Assembly: GCA_035582835.1 (NCBI GenBank)
Contig: JAYKAV010000422.1
Span: 1,763,754-1,827,753, forward strand
From: Phoebastria nigripes
Taxonomy: Eukaryota > Chordata > Aves > Procellariiformes > Diomedeidae
DNA length: 64,000 nucleotides
Reading direction: 5' to 3'
A program made the position numbers and the translations under genes. The notes under the pieces are model-generated. The model ran no database searches, was not told the origin of the DNA, and worked only from the letters and a program-made list of their open reading frames with translations. The first letter of the stretch is position 1. Every line of letters starts with the position of its first letter. Positions 14,088-26,270 of this stretch are shown piece by piece.

Positions 14088-14156
14088 TTTTTTTTTTTTG
14101 TTTTTGTTTTTTTTTTTCTTTTCCCCCTCCCCCCCCCCTTCTTTTTTTCTTTCTAC
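14088..14156 (+). repeat. polypyrimidine tract
   Basis: About 69 bases of almost pure T and C, with only two G interruptions near 14100 and 14106. T-runs give way to a C-rich block at about 14123-14138 and then return to T-rich sequence. This is a simple low-complexity tract; the purine/pyrimidine strand asymmetry could allow triplex formation. Confidence 0.9.
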
Positions 14157-16050
14157 TCACCAGCTATTTCTGGTAAGTGCCAGCCAGTGTCTGGGTTGTG
14201 CACAGCTCCTGCCTCCCAGGGGAACTATATGGACATGGAGCAAATAACACTGCTCTGCAACCTGAACTTTGGGTGGAAACTGGGTCTAGAAGAAGAAAGA
14301 AAATAGTCAGACTTTGGGACCGTACCTTCACATATTTGGGCTCCTGATTTTCAAAGGCAGCTGGCTGGTTTTGACTGCCAAATGTGCTATACCCTTTCTG
14401 AGCCACACCTTCAAAAAGTGCAGAGCTCACAACTGCTGGAAAATCATGTTCCCACATAGCAGCCCTAGCTCTGTGCAGAAGCACTTTGACAGCCTCAGTA
14501 TCAGACATCTTTTTTTAAAAAAATCTTTACCTTCATGTGGTCAGCCATGCAGCAGGAAGGAGTTTCATGTGGCCAGAACTGAGCGAGCACCCCTGAAGCC
14601 CAGGGACAGGTTTGAGGGGAGATTTCATCTCACCCCTTCTCCTTCCCCTGCAGCAAACATGCCTCTACCAGCAGCTGCTGTTTAAAAGCAGCATCCCAGA
14701 CTTCCCCACCTGGGAGACACACAGGCCAGTTCAATTGTTTAATTAAAATGGCTTTAACAGTCAAATGGTTTATGGGATTTTTTCTCCTTTGTTGTAAAGG
14801 GTCATTTTGCACACAAGGAAAATGTTTTGAAAGGTTTCAAATCAACTCTAGTTGAAGCCATATGGGGAATGTTAAATGACATGTCAAAATATCACTCCTA
14901 TTCATTTAAGCAAAGTCAGTTTGTGCTTTAATTTCCTTTATGTCCTAAACCCCTTTCATGATCAGTTTTCCTCAGTGTCCAGTCCCTTCTACGTTTTGAC
15001 TGCATTTCATATTAACTGTGAAATACTGCAGGACAAGCTCACGGGTTGCTCTCTGCTCTGCTCTGTTATATGCTGTTTTGTCATTCAGCGCTCGGATAAC
15101 CAAACATCTATGAACTGCAAGCACTACATTTTAAAAACAGTTTGCAAAAAATGTCAGTGACAGGACACAGCTGGCTGTAATTTAATGACTACAGAGTATT
15201 AAGAATAGAAACAATTTCAAAATGCACCAAAATAGCTAGAAATATAAGACCCTTGGCTGACTTAACGCCTAGCAGTCTCTGTGTGAGAGGGATGAATAGA
15301 ACAGCTCTATAAGACCCTTTAATTCCAACAAGCAATTGGCAACCATGCTTTAACCTGCTGATGCAAAGTCCTCTTGGCTTTGCCTTTTATCCTGGCTTTT
15401 AAGATCGATCTAACCAAGACCTGGCTCACATATGCTCTACTCCGAGTTTATTTCCTGAAGGGTTTTATTACTGTCAGTTGCTGTTGCTGCTGCTTCAGAG
15501 ACAAATTCAGATATTAGATGCAGTTGACTTAAGCTTTGAAGCTGAACAAAGCTCTATGCAGATGTTTGACAGGAAACGATAGTCTTAGATTCCAAACGAT
15601 TTTCAGAAATCATCATTTCTGATAGCTGAGGAAGTTCATGAACAAATATGAATTTGTTCATGCAAACGGAATACACAAGGGACAGCAAATCACAGGACAA
15701 TCCCCTTGGTACTCAAGACAGATACATTTACATCTCTTTTTGGATTTGAGTCCTTCTACTTATAAATGCATTGAATATTTCAAATTCCATACAAAAAGCT
15801 CACAAATGTAAGACTTCGAATACTGAATTTATCTCAGTACTTCCCTTGCTGTTTGCAAACTTTACTTTTTTCAAAAGAAAAAGGAAAAAAAAGCTAAAAA
15901 AAATCAACAACTCCCAAACCCCCACATCCTTTCCCAAGTGGTAATGCGTTTTAGCCTTTCTAGCCTTTTGCTATACATGTTTGGAGTATCAGCCTCTTAG
16001 GAAGGTATGGTGTTCCCTTCACAGCTTCCTGCTTAGCTCTCAGACATAAC

Positions 16051-16074
16051 TCCTGCCAGCCACGGCTGGCAGGA
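16051..16074. repeat. perfect 10-bp hairpin
   Basis: tcctgccagc at 16051-16060 and its exact reverse complement gctggcagga at 16065-16074 are separated by a 4-base loop (cacg). Sequence aataaaa follows at once. No function can be assigned. Confidence 0.85.
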
Positions 16075-17661
16075 ATAAAAGTGTAAAGTCCCCCCTCCTC
16101 CACTGGACTACGTTTGCCCCAGGGGGGGTACAAGTAGCCACATCCTTTTCCAGGGTGCAGGATCAAAATGGGACTCTGGGGATGGCAAAGTTAGTTTGGT
16201 GCAGGTGAACAGGGCACGGTCAAGTCCCTAGTTTGGCAGTCCATCTGCAACTCAATACAAATGGAGGCTTGTTTCTGGAAATGAGCAATTAAACACCCCT
16301 CCAGCTATAAACACATGCAAACGCACAGCCCAGGGGCTGCTGCATGTGCAGTGTAGGCAGGTGGCACAAGGCAAAGTGTTCGGTGTCTGGCCTTTGGTTT
16401 CTGATGGCTTGAAAATATGACTTTCACAGACAGACTTGTTTTGTTCTCTTAGCCTTGAGGACCTCCTGTACACCTTCTCCCCTCAGCTACCCAAACCGGG
16501 AGTGAATGAGAGCAAAACATGGTGCTGTTTTCCTATGTAATCATCCAGAGGAAGGAGTGGGGCAGGTAAGAAATGTGTCAGGGCTCCCTCTGGCTGTGAA
16601 GGCTGCTGGCAGGTTGTCTGGTCCTACCCGTGCATCAAGGTGACCAGTTCCAGAGCAATCCCCTGCCACATCACTTTGGGGCTGGAGAAGGGGCCAGAGC
16701 CACAAGAGTTTGTAATAGGTACCTTATAGGCCAGGAACCCTAAGGGAAAAACACCAATGGAAATTAACAGAAAAAAAGACATTCTCTCTTCTACTTCACT
16801 TACATTTCTTTTATGAAAAACATGTGCAATGCACAGCTCCCCAAGACAGAAGAAGAAAGGAGACTTTTTAAAATATATATAACACTGATCTACAACCAGT
16901 TTTATGGCAGAATGAAATGCTTTACGGCATTTACTTCTCACTGACTTGTCCTAGTGATCCACTGTCCTGGTGCACAGTGGTCTTTCCCATGTTAGAGTCA
17001 ATTTTTGCTTTTCTCAGAAAAGAAGATTCGTTGGCTAGGATGACCAACTTGTTTTTTCCTGTCAGTTCATTTTTGAAGCCTGTTTGTACCCAGGATATAT
17101 TTACCACTTCCCATAATTGGCTGAAGCCTGCAGCTTATGAATGTTTTCATCTGTGTAGAAGCCACCATTTTGTGGTCCTCTGTGAAGCTAGGCAGCAAGA
17201 TATGCCCAGCGAAGGCCAGGCAGCGAGGGAGGCAGCCGAAGGGGACCCAAGAACAGGCCAGGTCATGCTGTTTGTGAAATTAGGATGGGGAGAGCAGCTG
17301 GAGGTGAAAGGGAAAGAAAAGGAGGGTAAGAGAGATAAGAAAGAAAAGTAGATTGAAATTGAGATCAAGGCCTGCTGAGGAAGCAGATGGGGGAAAAAGC
17401 CAGCTGGGACAGGTCTGAAAATATCAAGTAAAAAACGCAGAAAGCCCTCTGAATGCTTAGAAGGCTCATTGTAACAAATGATCAATTAATATATGGAAGA
17501 GAGCTCTCACCTCCCGACCTCTGGTCCATGGCTAGACCATCAATAAATACTATGGAATTTTTATTGGTTTCAATGGAATTAATCTTTCTAGTTCAAAAAA
17601 GCACCTGACATTGTCTTTTACCTTTATACGTCTGAAGAGTTTACTCTTTGGGATTAATGAA

Positions 17662-17745
17662 TGAACTTCTGGAAAGAAGAACTCCTGGACTCCTAAAGAA
17701 GGACTCCTGGGCTCCTAAAAAGGGACTTCTGGACTTCTAATTTGC
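17662..17745 (+). repeat. degenerate tandem repeat, about 22-bp unit, 3-4 copies
   Basis: Successive copies share the pattern 'ctcctggactcctaaagaag', then 'ctcctgggctcctaaaaagg', then 'cttctggacttctaatttg'. Unit length drifts slightly. It is a small local minisatellite with no coding frame. Confidence 0.75.
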
Positions 17746-20700
17746 TCATGGGCTTTTGGAAAGAGTTACCAGACATAGCTATGCATTTATCAGCAGGGCT
17801 TGGCATGGCATAGCTTTGGAGGCATGGCTAATGAACTACCACCAATGTGGGTTCTTGTCATACAAAGTCATTGACCTAGGGCCAGAGCAGGAGTGAGAGT
17901 GTCAGAGGGATGTTTAGTCTTTACACCTTCCAAACTTTGCAAAGGTAGAGCCTCTCTTCCAGAAAGCAATTGTCCTCTCCTCTGAGTTCCTGTTTGTTCC
18001 CAGTGATGAACTTTCAAAGGGGTCTAAAGCTAACTGAATTGAGCTTTCAAAGCATACCATTGTGACTGGGCTAGTTAAGTATGAAACATATATGGGGTTT
18101 ATATAGTCCACTATTGCCCCAAAAGTGGGGTCCCTGGTGAGCTAGGTAGTTTTCAGCTATATGAGATTGTTCATGCTCTCAAGAACTTATGGTCTCTGTA
18201 AAGAAGAGAGGCAAATTAAGCAAGGATCTTTTGGGTTTCAGATTCCTCCTCCTGAAGACAGAAATAAACTCCAATTCAGCTCCCTGAGCTCTACAGGCCA
18301 CAACAACAGTGCCAGCTGTACCAAATCCAGCCATCCTCACTCTCACGTTTCTCTTGTGCACATTTCCAGTCCAACCCAAGCCTCCCAGAATAAGGCTACA
18401 TTTTGCCCTGCGTGGAAGGAGAATCTGGGGGGACCATCAGAGGTGGTGCAAGGCTTGTGAGAGTGCAGGCATTAGCCAAAGGTGTAGCACTAATATTTAC
18501 TGGGCAGGGGTGTAAATGTGCATGGGGGAGGCAAAGCCCTTGCAGAGGCCCGTGAACGGTCCCCCACCTTGGGCAATGATGGTCTTTGGCCTGCCGAGCC
18601 CAGGCGAGCGATGCTGAGGCTGTTCGGTGCTCTCAAGGCATATTGCCCACGTGGTAGGAAACAGTGTTATGGCAGGATGCTTCTGTAAGGAGCTGAGATA
18701 ACAGGGTGGTAAAGTAGTGCATAAAGGACACATTATGCTAAAGTGGATGGAGCAAAGTTCTGCAATGAGGCAATGGCCCATAAAAATAATGTCATTTGCC
18801 AGCCCAGAGTCATTTCCAGGGCTGTAAAATTGTTTGCTGGAAAGAGTCAGGGCAGGCTGCTGGCTCAGAGCAGTTCCCACGCTGGGCTGGCAACCCAGCC
18901 TCGGCTCTGACTGACCCGGCAAAGGCAATTGCTGTTAGCCCCTGCCTTGGCTGGTAGTTGCTGGCCTGGGAAGCAAGCCTGACAAACAAAAAGAAAAACA
19001 ATAGGAAGCCTCAGGGCATTTGACCTGGTCTTAATTTTTCAAGGTGAGATTTTTCTTTTCCTAGAAATTCCTTAAGATGCTGATTTCTCGAACTGGAAGT
19101 AACACAAGGCCAGTCATACTATTTTTCTCCTTTTTCAAGAGTGGAAAAGAAAATATTCTCTCTTGTTTTCCTCAATGAAACCAAAACAATACAGCCTTGT
19201 TTGCCTTTGTTTTGATAGCTCCCATGTTGATGCACCAGCATCTCCATTTGTGCCAGCACAGCTGTGGGAATACACGTAATCCCGCTCTCTCCGCTGCTCG
19301 GTGTGTTCTTCACAAGCAGAACTCAAAACAATGTAGGCCCTATATTAACAATGGTATTTGTGTGTGAATATAGGACAAGGGGAGGAAGGGGGAAGAGCAG
19401 AATGACAAAGTTGTTTTTGCACAGCAATGGCTACGTGCTAGTTTGAGAACTCACTCCTCTCCCCTGGATAAGACCACATAAATTCAGTACATAAATTATT
19501 TGTCAATTTATTTTATTTTAAGTGTAAAAATCAAATAACTGAAGATGGAGGGAGGAAGAAAAAGAAAAAAGAATCAGGATATGAATGCAATCATTCTTAT
19601 TTATGCAGAAAAGTACAGCTCTGTGGATTTCCCCCATCTGTTCTGTTATATAGAAGCAAACTGGAGTTAAATGCGTGATTTAGAATAAATCATTATGGCC
19701 TAAACTGAACATGATTTGCAGGGAAAATAAAGCCATATGTGTTACATTAATTTCTCATTTTTGCTCCATCCCACTTCCGCTTGGTTGGATACATGTCATG
19801 CTCTGTTCCTAAATGGTGTCACTGATGCTGAAAGTAGAAGGTGACACTACATTTTCAAAAGTGGGCTCAGTCTTTCAGCTGTGTTACTAAAATCAGTGTC
19901 CATGGCTCTCAGAGTTTACAGGGGCCAATATCTCATTTAAACTGGTGCAAACTGGAAGGAAAATATGATCAAGTTAATCATAGCATACCAGTATAGGACC
20001 CAAAGCAGAGGGTGAGGCAAGGTGCAGGACTAAGGGAATTAAAACCCTCTTGCCCCTGCATGGTGCATCATCAGTTCAGTAGAACAGAATAAGTGTTGCA
20101 CCAAACCATTGGTGATAGGGGTTGCTTCAGAGCAGCACCTGGATTTTAAAGCCAGATATGGAGATTTCACACTAAGTTTTGTGGTATGGTGCACTCCAGC
20201 TTGAAGTGGCTTGACCTTGGAAACAGGAGGTTCGGTGGCCTCCCCTGTGATCTTGTGCAGCTAGAGTAAGAGATGGTCAGTGACTCCAAAGGGTCTCCCA
20301 GGGATGCTAGCTCCAGAGCAGTGCCTGAATAGCACTTTCTGTCGGTCCCAGTTTCACACAGCCCACTGCAAACTACAGGTTAGACTTAAGAAGGCAGCAC
20401 AGCAAGAGTGAGCAATATATCTGGAGGAACAATTTCTGCTGCAACATTTCTTAACAGAAGAGCAACAAGCTTTCCAGGAAAGAGAAACAGCTGCAGGAAG
20501 AGTCACTGCAGACTCTGCTATTGCATGTTTACTGGTGGTTTAGGTGGTGAATAAACATGGTGGGGAACCCTGTTAGAGCTCTTGCGGAATACTCAGGCAA
20601 TTTTTAAGCCATGGTATTTTCCAAAATGGTCAGGATAAATGCTTGAGCTAAATTTCCCCCCTTTTTACATCCCAGGTCCCACTACATATATATGCATCAT

Positions 20701-23700
20701 GAAAGACGCATAGTAAAGATACATTTTTTGATGTTTCTTGGAAAAACACTTTAGACTATATCTCCTCTGGAACCTGATGTACCCAAGTTTTATATCTGTT
20801 CGAAGTTCACAGGCAGAAAAGAAGAAATAGTCATGTTTACAGAGTGCACAAAGACAGTGCTTTGCATTGTAATGAGGAATGACAGCAAACAGCCCTCTGT
20901 TTTTTTCTAGCTGCAGTGAGCTCTCAAGTATTATGTTACTTTCAATGGTGTTGTCCCCTACGTCCTTGAACTCCTTTCTTCTTATGTGTCACAGAAAGGC
21001 TGACAGAAACAGCGTCTCTGACTTCAAGGTTTATATCCACAGCTCTATCAACCACACTGCAGAGTAGAGATGACTCAACTGTCTTTCACCTAACTCGCTT
21101 CAGGACTGCCGGCAGTCTGCCTGCAGCAGGCTCTGGAGAAGTGGCTGGCTACAATATGAAGATACCCACAGTGTTTCCAGTCCCATTTCAACATACCTTT
21201 CCAAAATGCTTCTGAATTCCAGGGTGAAGCCACAATGTTTTCTTTGCTCCTCCAAAATCATCTGCTTCTGTAATACACCTGTCTGTCCCTCCTGCTCACC
21301 ATTTAGGTCATCGCCACTGGTGGCCGGTCACTGAGGGGTGAAGCTCAGAATTGCAGACCATTGGCAAAATAGCAATTTTACGTGGAAGATGCCTGGAGGC
21401 AGAGTGATGGATGGATAGGCAAGTGGGCAACGTAACATATGAGGGAGACCATTTGACATTGTGCCAGCCTTTTCTAACAAGCACCTTCCTGCTTTCTGTG
21501 GTTGTGCCCTGACAGCTCGGAGAAACTCCCTGGAAATTGTCCTTTCCTCTGGCTGTGGGTCTCTCCCGTGAGTCCCCGTCCTTTGTTTGGCACTGCCTCC
21601 TGTTCATCCACTAGTTTTACATGTCACCAAGGACTCAGAGGAGACATTACCCACCAAGTAACTTGCATGGGATGATAGGTATTATTTAGCATGTCATAGT
21701 ATTTTTTAACTTGTGTTGGCTGGCTACTTTTAGCTTTTGGCCGCATATTCAGTGATAAATGAAGTTGGTGCTAAGCGTTTGTTTCTTGAGTACAGCATTA
21801 GGCACTGATGGCAAACAGGAACTCTTCGGTCTGCTGGCTCCTGGCCTTTCTTCCATCATTGCTCATGAACAAATGAAGTGCACAAACTCTCTGATCGGGT
21901 TCATGCACCTGCCGTTGGCAGCATTAGCAATGCTGGCTTGCAAAGCTCATCTGTCTGGATGCAGGTAATTCGCAGCTTCTTAACCCCTTAGACAATTAAT
22001 GCCTCACCTTGGCTTCCACTGAGCACAGCAGGCAGGCGGGCAGCTTCCTCACACTGCTGATCATGGTTTCCCAACGGCATGGAAAGTATCTCCGTTGTCT
22101 TGAGAAAAGNCCTTATTTTGTTATATTGTTCAATGTACTCATTCTATAACATGGGATGAAGCTGTTTGAAGTGGCCGAGCCAGCACGTTGCAGGTCTTCC
22201 TGCTGACCTGGGGTGGACAAAAGGACATCAGAGCTGCAAGGAGCCCACCCTGTCCTCTGGCTCCAGCGCAGACATTCAGCAAGTGGAGGGCTAACGAGAG
22301 TGNGACAGCATTTCTTCATCTCACACGCACGTGGGAGTGGCCATACAGCTAAATAGTCCCAATTTTCCTTGCCCTCCTCCCCTGTTCATTTTGAGGCTCT
22401 GGTCCAGAAATGCTGTACCACCACATGGGTGGTACTGCTCTTTCTGGACTTTCTGTGTTTCTCATAAATCTCTGCCTCAGAGCTGCTGTGGAACAGGAAT
22501 CCCCCAAGCTGTGAGCAGCCGATGTCTGACAGAGGAGGGATGCAGATGCAGAGTAACGATGCTCCTGAGAAGGAGGGGTGAGGGTGGACCCACAGAGCAA
22601 GTTCTACATCAGCTAAGGCCTGCCACCTCAGATAACAAGGGTATGATTTGCTAGGACAGGCACAGCAGAGGACAAAGAAGTCATAAAATCTTCATTACAA
22701 AAAAGAATGTTCCCCTTTTCTGTGGCTGTGATAGTGTCCAGAGCAGAAACACAATAAAGGTTATCTCCTAAAATATGGATGTAGCAATGCTTAGGTGCTT
22801 CTGTAAGAAGAATACATAAACTGATTCACAGAAAAATAACAGGGGCAGTTCAGGCTTTCTCTCCACCGGTATCCAGTGGAAAGCACGACATGACCAATGG
22901 CCAGGACTGGAAGGTGGGATATCCAGGCTGTATTCTCAGATATCTCACTCCTCTGCTGCATATTATTTTCTGTGACAATCAGGGCAGTGCTGAAGCTTTA
23001 GCTACCTCAAATTAGGCACAAACGTAGTATTGACCTACTTTCCAAAGACATGAAGTGCTTGCAGCTCCCAGTAGGTCTGTGTGAACTTGCTCCTTTTGGA
23101 AACAAAAAGACAGGCCTCTTTACAATCACATGTGAAAATATAGCTGCAGCTGTTTAACTAGGGCATGATATTTTGTCCCCGGTGAAGTCCACAAAACCAG
23201 GTTTCCATCTTCAGTTTTACAAAACCTCTGCATTTCAGTTACACCATGCATAGAATTGGGACTACTGCAAGTAAGCCATACCCACTGCCGTTTGGCTCGG
23301 TGGATGAAATGCAATATGTAAAACACCAGCCGTTACGGTTAGCAACAGATGAAGGATTGTACAGTAGTGATAGGAGGTTTGCTATCCTCTTCTATCAGTT
23401 GGAAACATGAGCTTTACCAACAAATCCCAGTTGCTTTACAGCATCTACATTTCACAGCACATCTGTTGTGTCTCTGCTAATGAAACTGCATGGATCTGGT
23501 TGCTTTTTTGAGAAATGCGCTCATGTCTGGGTCACTACTGTGGGTACATCTGTTGTGTATAAAATAACTAATCGGAAGGGCTAAATTAAGTAAGACTTCT
23601 CAGGCTATTGCTACGCATTATTACAAACAACACTTGATTTTCCCAATTCTACTTACTATTGGAGTTACATTCAAGAGGAAAGGAGGGAGGGAGCAAGAAG

Positions 23701-25554
23701 AAGAGTTCTACCACTCGGTAAGAAACCAGTCTANGGCATCCCGAATGTGGGACAATAACGCTTGCTATGTTAGTCTTAGGGAAATACTTGCCCCTGGCTT
23801 TATTGTTACGTATTTTTTCCAGGAGAAACCCCTAGAGGGAACACTTTGTTAAGCCATATCGTGAATTACAGTACCTGAAGAGTATTTCTGGATTAGCGTG
23901 TAGACAATATCTTGCTAGAGAGTGAAGAGTTCCAGAGGAAAACTGTTTGAAGGTGAACCACTGATATGGTCAGACAGCAACAGAAAAAAATGATGATTAG
24001 ACTTGGCAAATAACTATCTTGCCTCTATTTTGAGCCATAATTTTCTATTGGTGCCTTTCCACTGATTGAGGTTAAGCGTCTGGAAAGGAAACAGGGATCC
24101 TTAAGACAGCACATCATCAAGCTCCAAGAAGTTTTAAGTAGGTACAGTCATGTCTGTCCCCTCCCTACTGTGCATCTTCCACTGTTACTACCTAGTTACA
24201 TGAGGGGAGATTTATGCACCATTGATTTTTTCTTACAGCTGACAAGGCCAAAGAAAATGGCAATGGGGAAATTAAATGTAAAATGTTACCTTGACTGCAT
24301 CTTTAAAGGAATCACTCCACTAACAGCACCAAATTAACTCCTGCAAAAATCATAACTCAAAGCCCCTTGGGCATGTGTAACATTTTGTATCACAGTATGC
24401 GATGCGAACTTTTATGTCCTGTTATATACATGCACTGTGACTGAAATATAGTTGCTGAGGGAACCATAACCTTGAATTATCCTGACTTATTTCAGCATGC
24501 CAAACCTCAGCCACAGGATTGCTAGTGCATGGGCTTTCCTATATTTATTGACAAGGAATATGTCCTGCTGCCTTTTATTGGCCAAGCCTTATACTTGTAC
24601 TAGAGGCATCTTGTGGGGCAGCAAAAGAAGACAGCAGATTCAGTTTCAAGAATTCAAATCTACTGATCGCAAATTTACTACATAATATAACTATACTTTA
24701 AATTTAGACATATGATGGTTGTTTTACATGCTTGGTTTTAAATATCAGCATCCTCAATATGTTTTGGCTGGCAAATACAGCAAGAGAATAGATCCTTGCT
24801 GTCAAATGTGCCAAACTTCTCATAATAGATGCTGAAGGACAGAAATCAGTTCAATTCTCTTTGCTAGGCTGGAGAATAACTAGTAATAATTACAGTAATA
24901 ACTGTTATTATAATAAAAGACTATGTGGTCTCCTACTGTTTAAGCTACCTTGCTAACTGCAATTGCTTCAGCGAATAGGTCCTGGCCTCCAAGCCAAGGG
25001 GAGCAGATGGGTCCTTCAGAGCAGGCAGCACTGTCCACATGGGTAGCATTTGACCATGCAACTCCTCTGGGCCCCATAGGATACCCCTGCAGCTCTGAGA
25101 CACAATTACTATTTTGGATCTAGAGTTTTCTTCCAGTTGAAGTGTCCGTAAGAATATGAGGGCTGCGCTGTTGCTTACCAAAGGGAAGATTTTTATAGCA
25201 TGAAACGCAGGTTAGCTATTGCTTATCTGTGAAAATTTTGCTAGGGTAGCCTCAGGGGAGTGTAAAATGCAGAGGGCCAAATCTAGCACAAATTCTTCCA
25301 TGCTGCCTTGTAGGAGAGGTCCCCAGGGAGATGTATCCCCAGAACAGCTCATTCAATTTTAAATGGGACTAATTGGTTCGCTCAAAGTGAGACATTGGGG
25401 GTAAGTTAGCAGTTGCACAGTGTGGCAGATCAGGGGAAGAGGTCCTGGAGGTGGATGGAGGCGTTACTGGTTACTGTAGCCTAGGGCAAGAGAGGACCTG
25501 TGCTTGGGGTCAGAGAAGGAAGCAGGTCCTTCTCCTTATGGCTTCTCCTCATGA

Positions 25555-26270
25555 ATCCTGGGGGCCACCCAGCTGGAAAGCAGCTTGACAGAAAAGGACG
25601 TGAGGGTCCCAGTGGACACCAAGTTGAACATGAGCCAGTGATGTGCCCTTGTGGCAAAGAAGGTGAATAGTATCCTGGCCTGCATTAGACAAAGCATTGC
25701 CAGCAGGTCGAAGGAGGTGATCCTTCCTCTCTGCTCAGCACGGGTGAGGCCACACCTGGAGTGCTGTGTCTAGTTCTGTGCTCCTCAGTGCAAGAGAGAC
25801 ATGGACATACTGAAGAGAATCCAATGAAGGGCCACAAAGATGATTAAGGGACTGGAGCATCTCACGTACGAGGAAAGGCTGAGAGGGCTGGGACTGTTTA
25901 GCCTGGAGAAGAGAAGGCTGAGAGGGGATCTTATCAATGTATATAAATACCTGAAGGACACTAGGTGCAGAGAAGGTGGAGCCAGGTTCTTTTCAGTGGT
26001 GCACAGTGACAGGACTGGAGGCAATGAGCACACATTGAAACACAGGAGGCTCCGTCTGAACATCAGGAAACACTTTTTACTGTGAGGTGACCAAGCACTG
26101 GCAGAGGTTGACCAGGGAGGTTGTGGAGTCTCCATCCTTGGAGATATTCAAAAGCCATGTGGACATGGTCCTGGGCAACCAACTCTAGGTGGTCCTGCTT
26201 GAGCAGGGTGGTTGGATCAGATGACGTCCAGAGGTCCCCTCCAACCTCAACCACTCTGTGATTTTGTGAT
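25555..26270 (+). mobile_element. CR1 LINE, 5'-truncated 3' end
   Basis: This is the 3' end of a CR1 non-LTR retrotransposon in sense orientation. It carries the end of the reverse transcriptase frame: the peptide [18 protein letters not shown] is readable near 25870-25920 and is a hallmark of avian CR1 ORF2. A short 3' UTR follows, ending in the decayed tail 'gtgattttgtgat'. Several frameshifts and stops show it is dead. The 5' end is truncated, as is usual for CR1. Confidence 0.95.

Larger units (their letters stand above)
14157..25554. other. non-coding stretch
   Basis: No gene is supported across about 11 kb. It holds a perfect 10-bp hairpin at 16051-16074 and a degenerate tandem repeat at 17662-17745. 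Near 14330-14360 'ctcctgattttcaaagg' resembles an old amniote repeat. Frames of 140-145 codons at 16917-17351 (plus) and 18497-18928 (minus) show no splice signals and no recognisable protein sequence. Confidence 0.55.

Noticed and set aside
16917..17351. 144-codon plus-strand open frame ending in a lysine/glutamate-rich tail
   Set aside because: The tail comes from a purine-rich low-complexity stretch; no other support.
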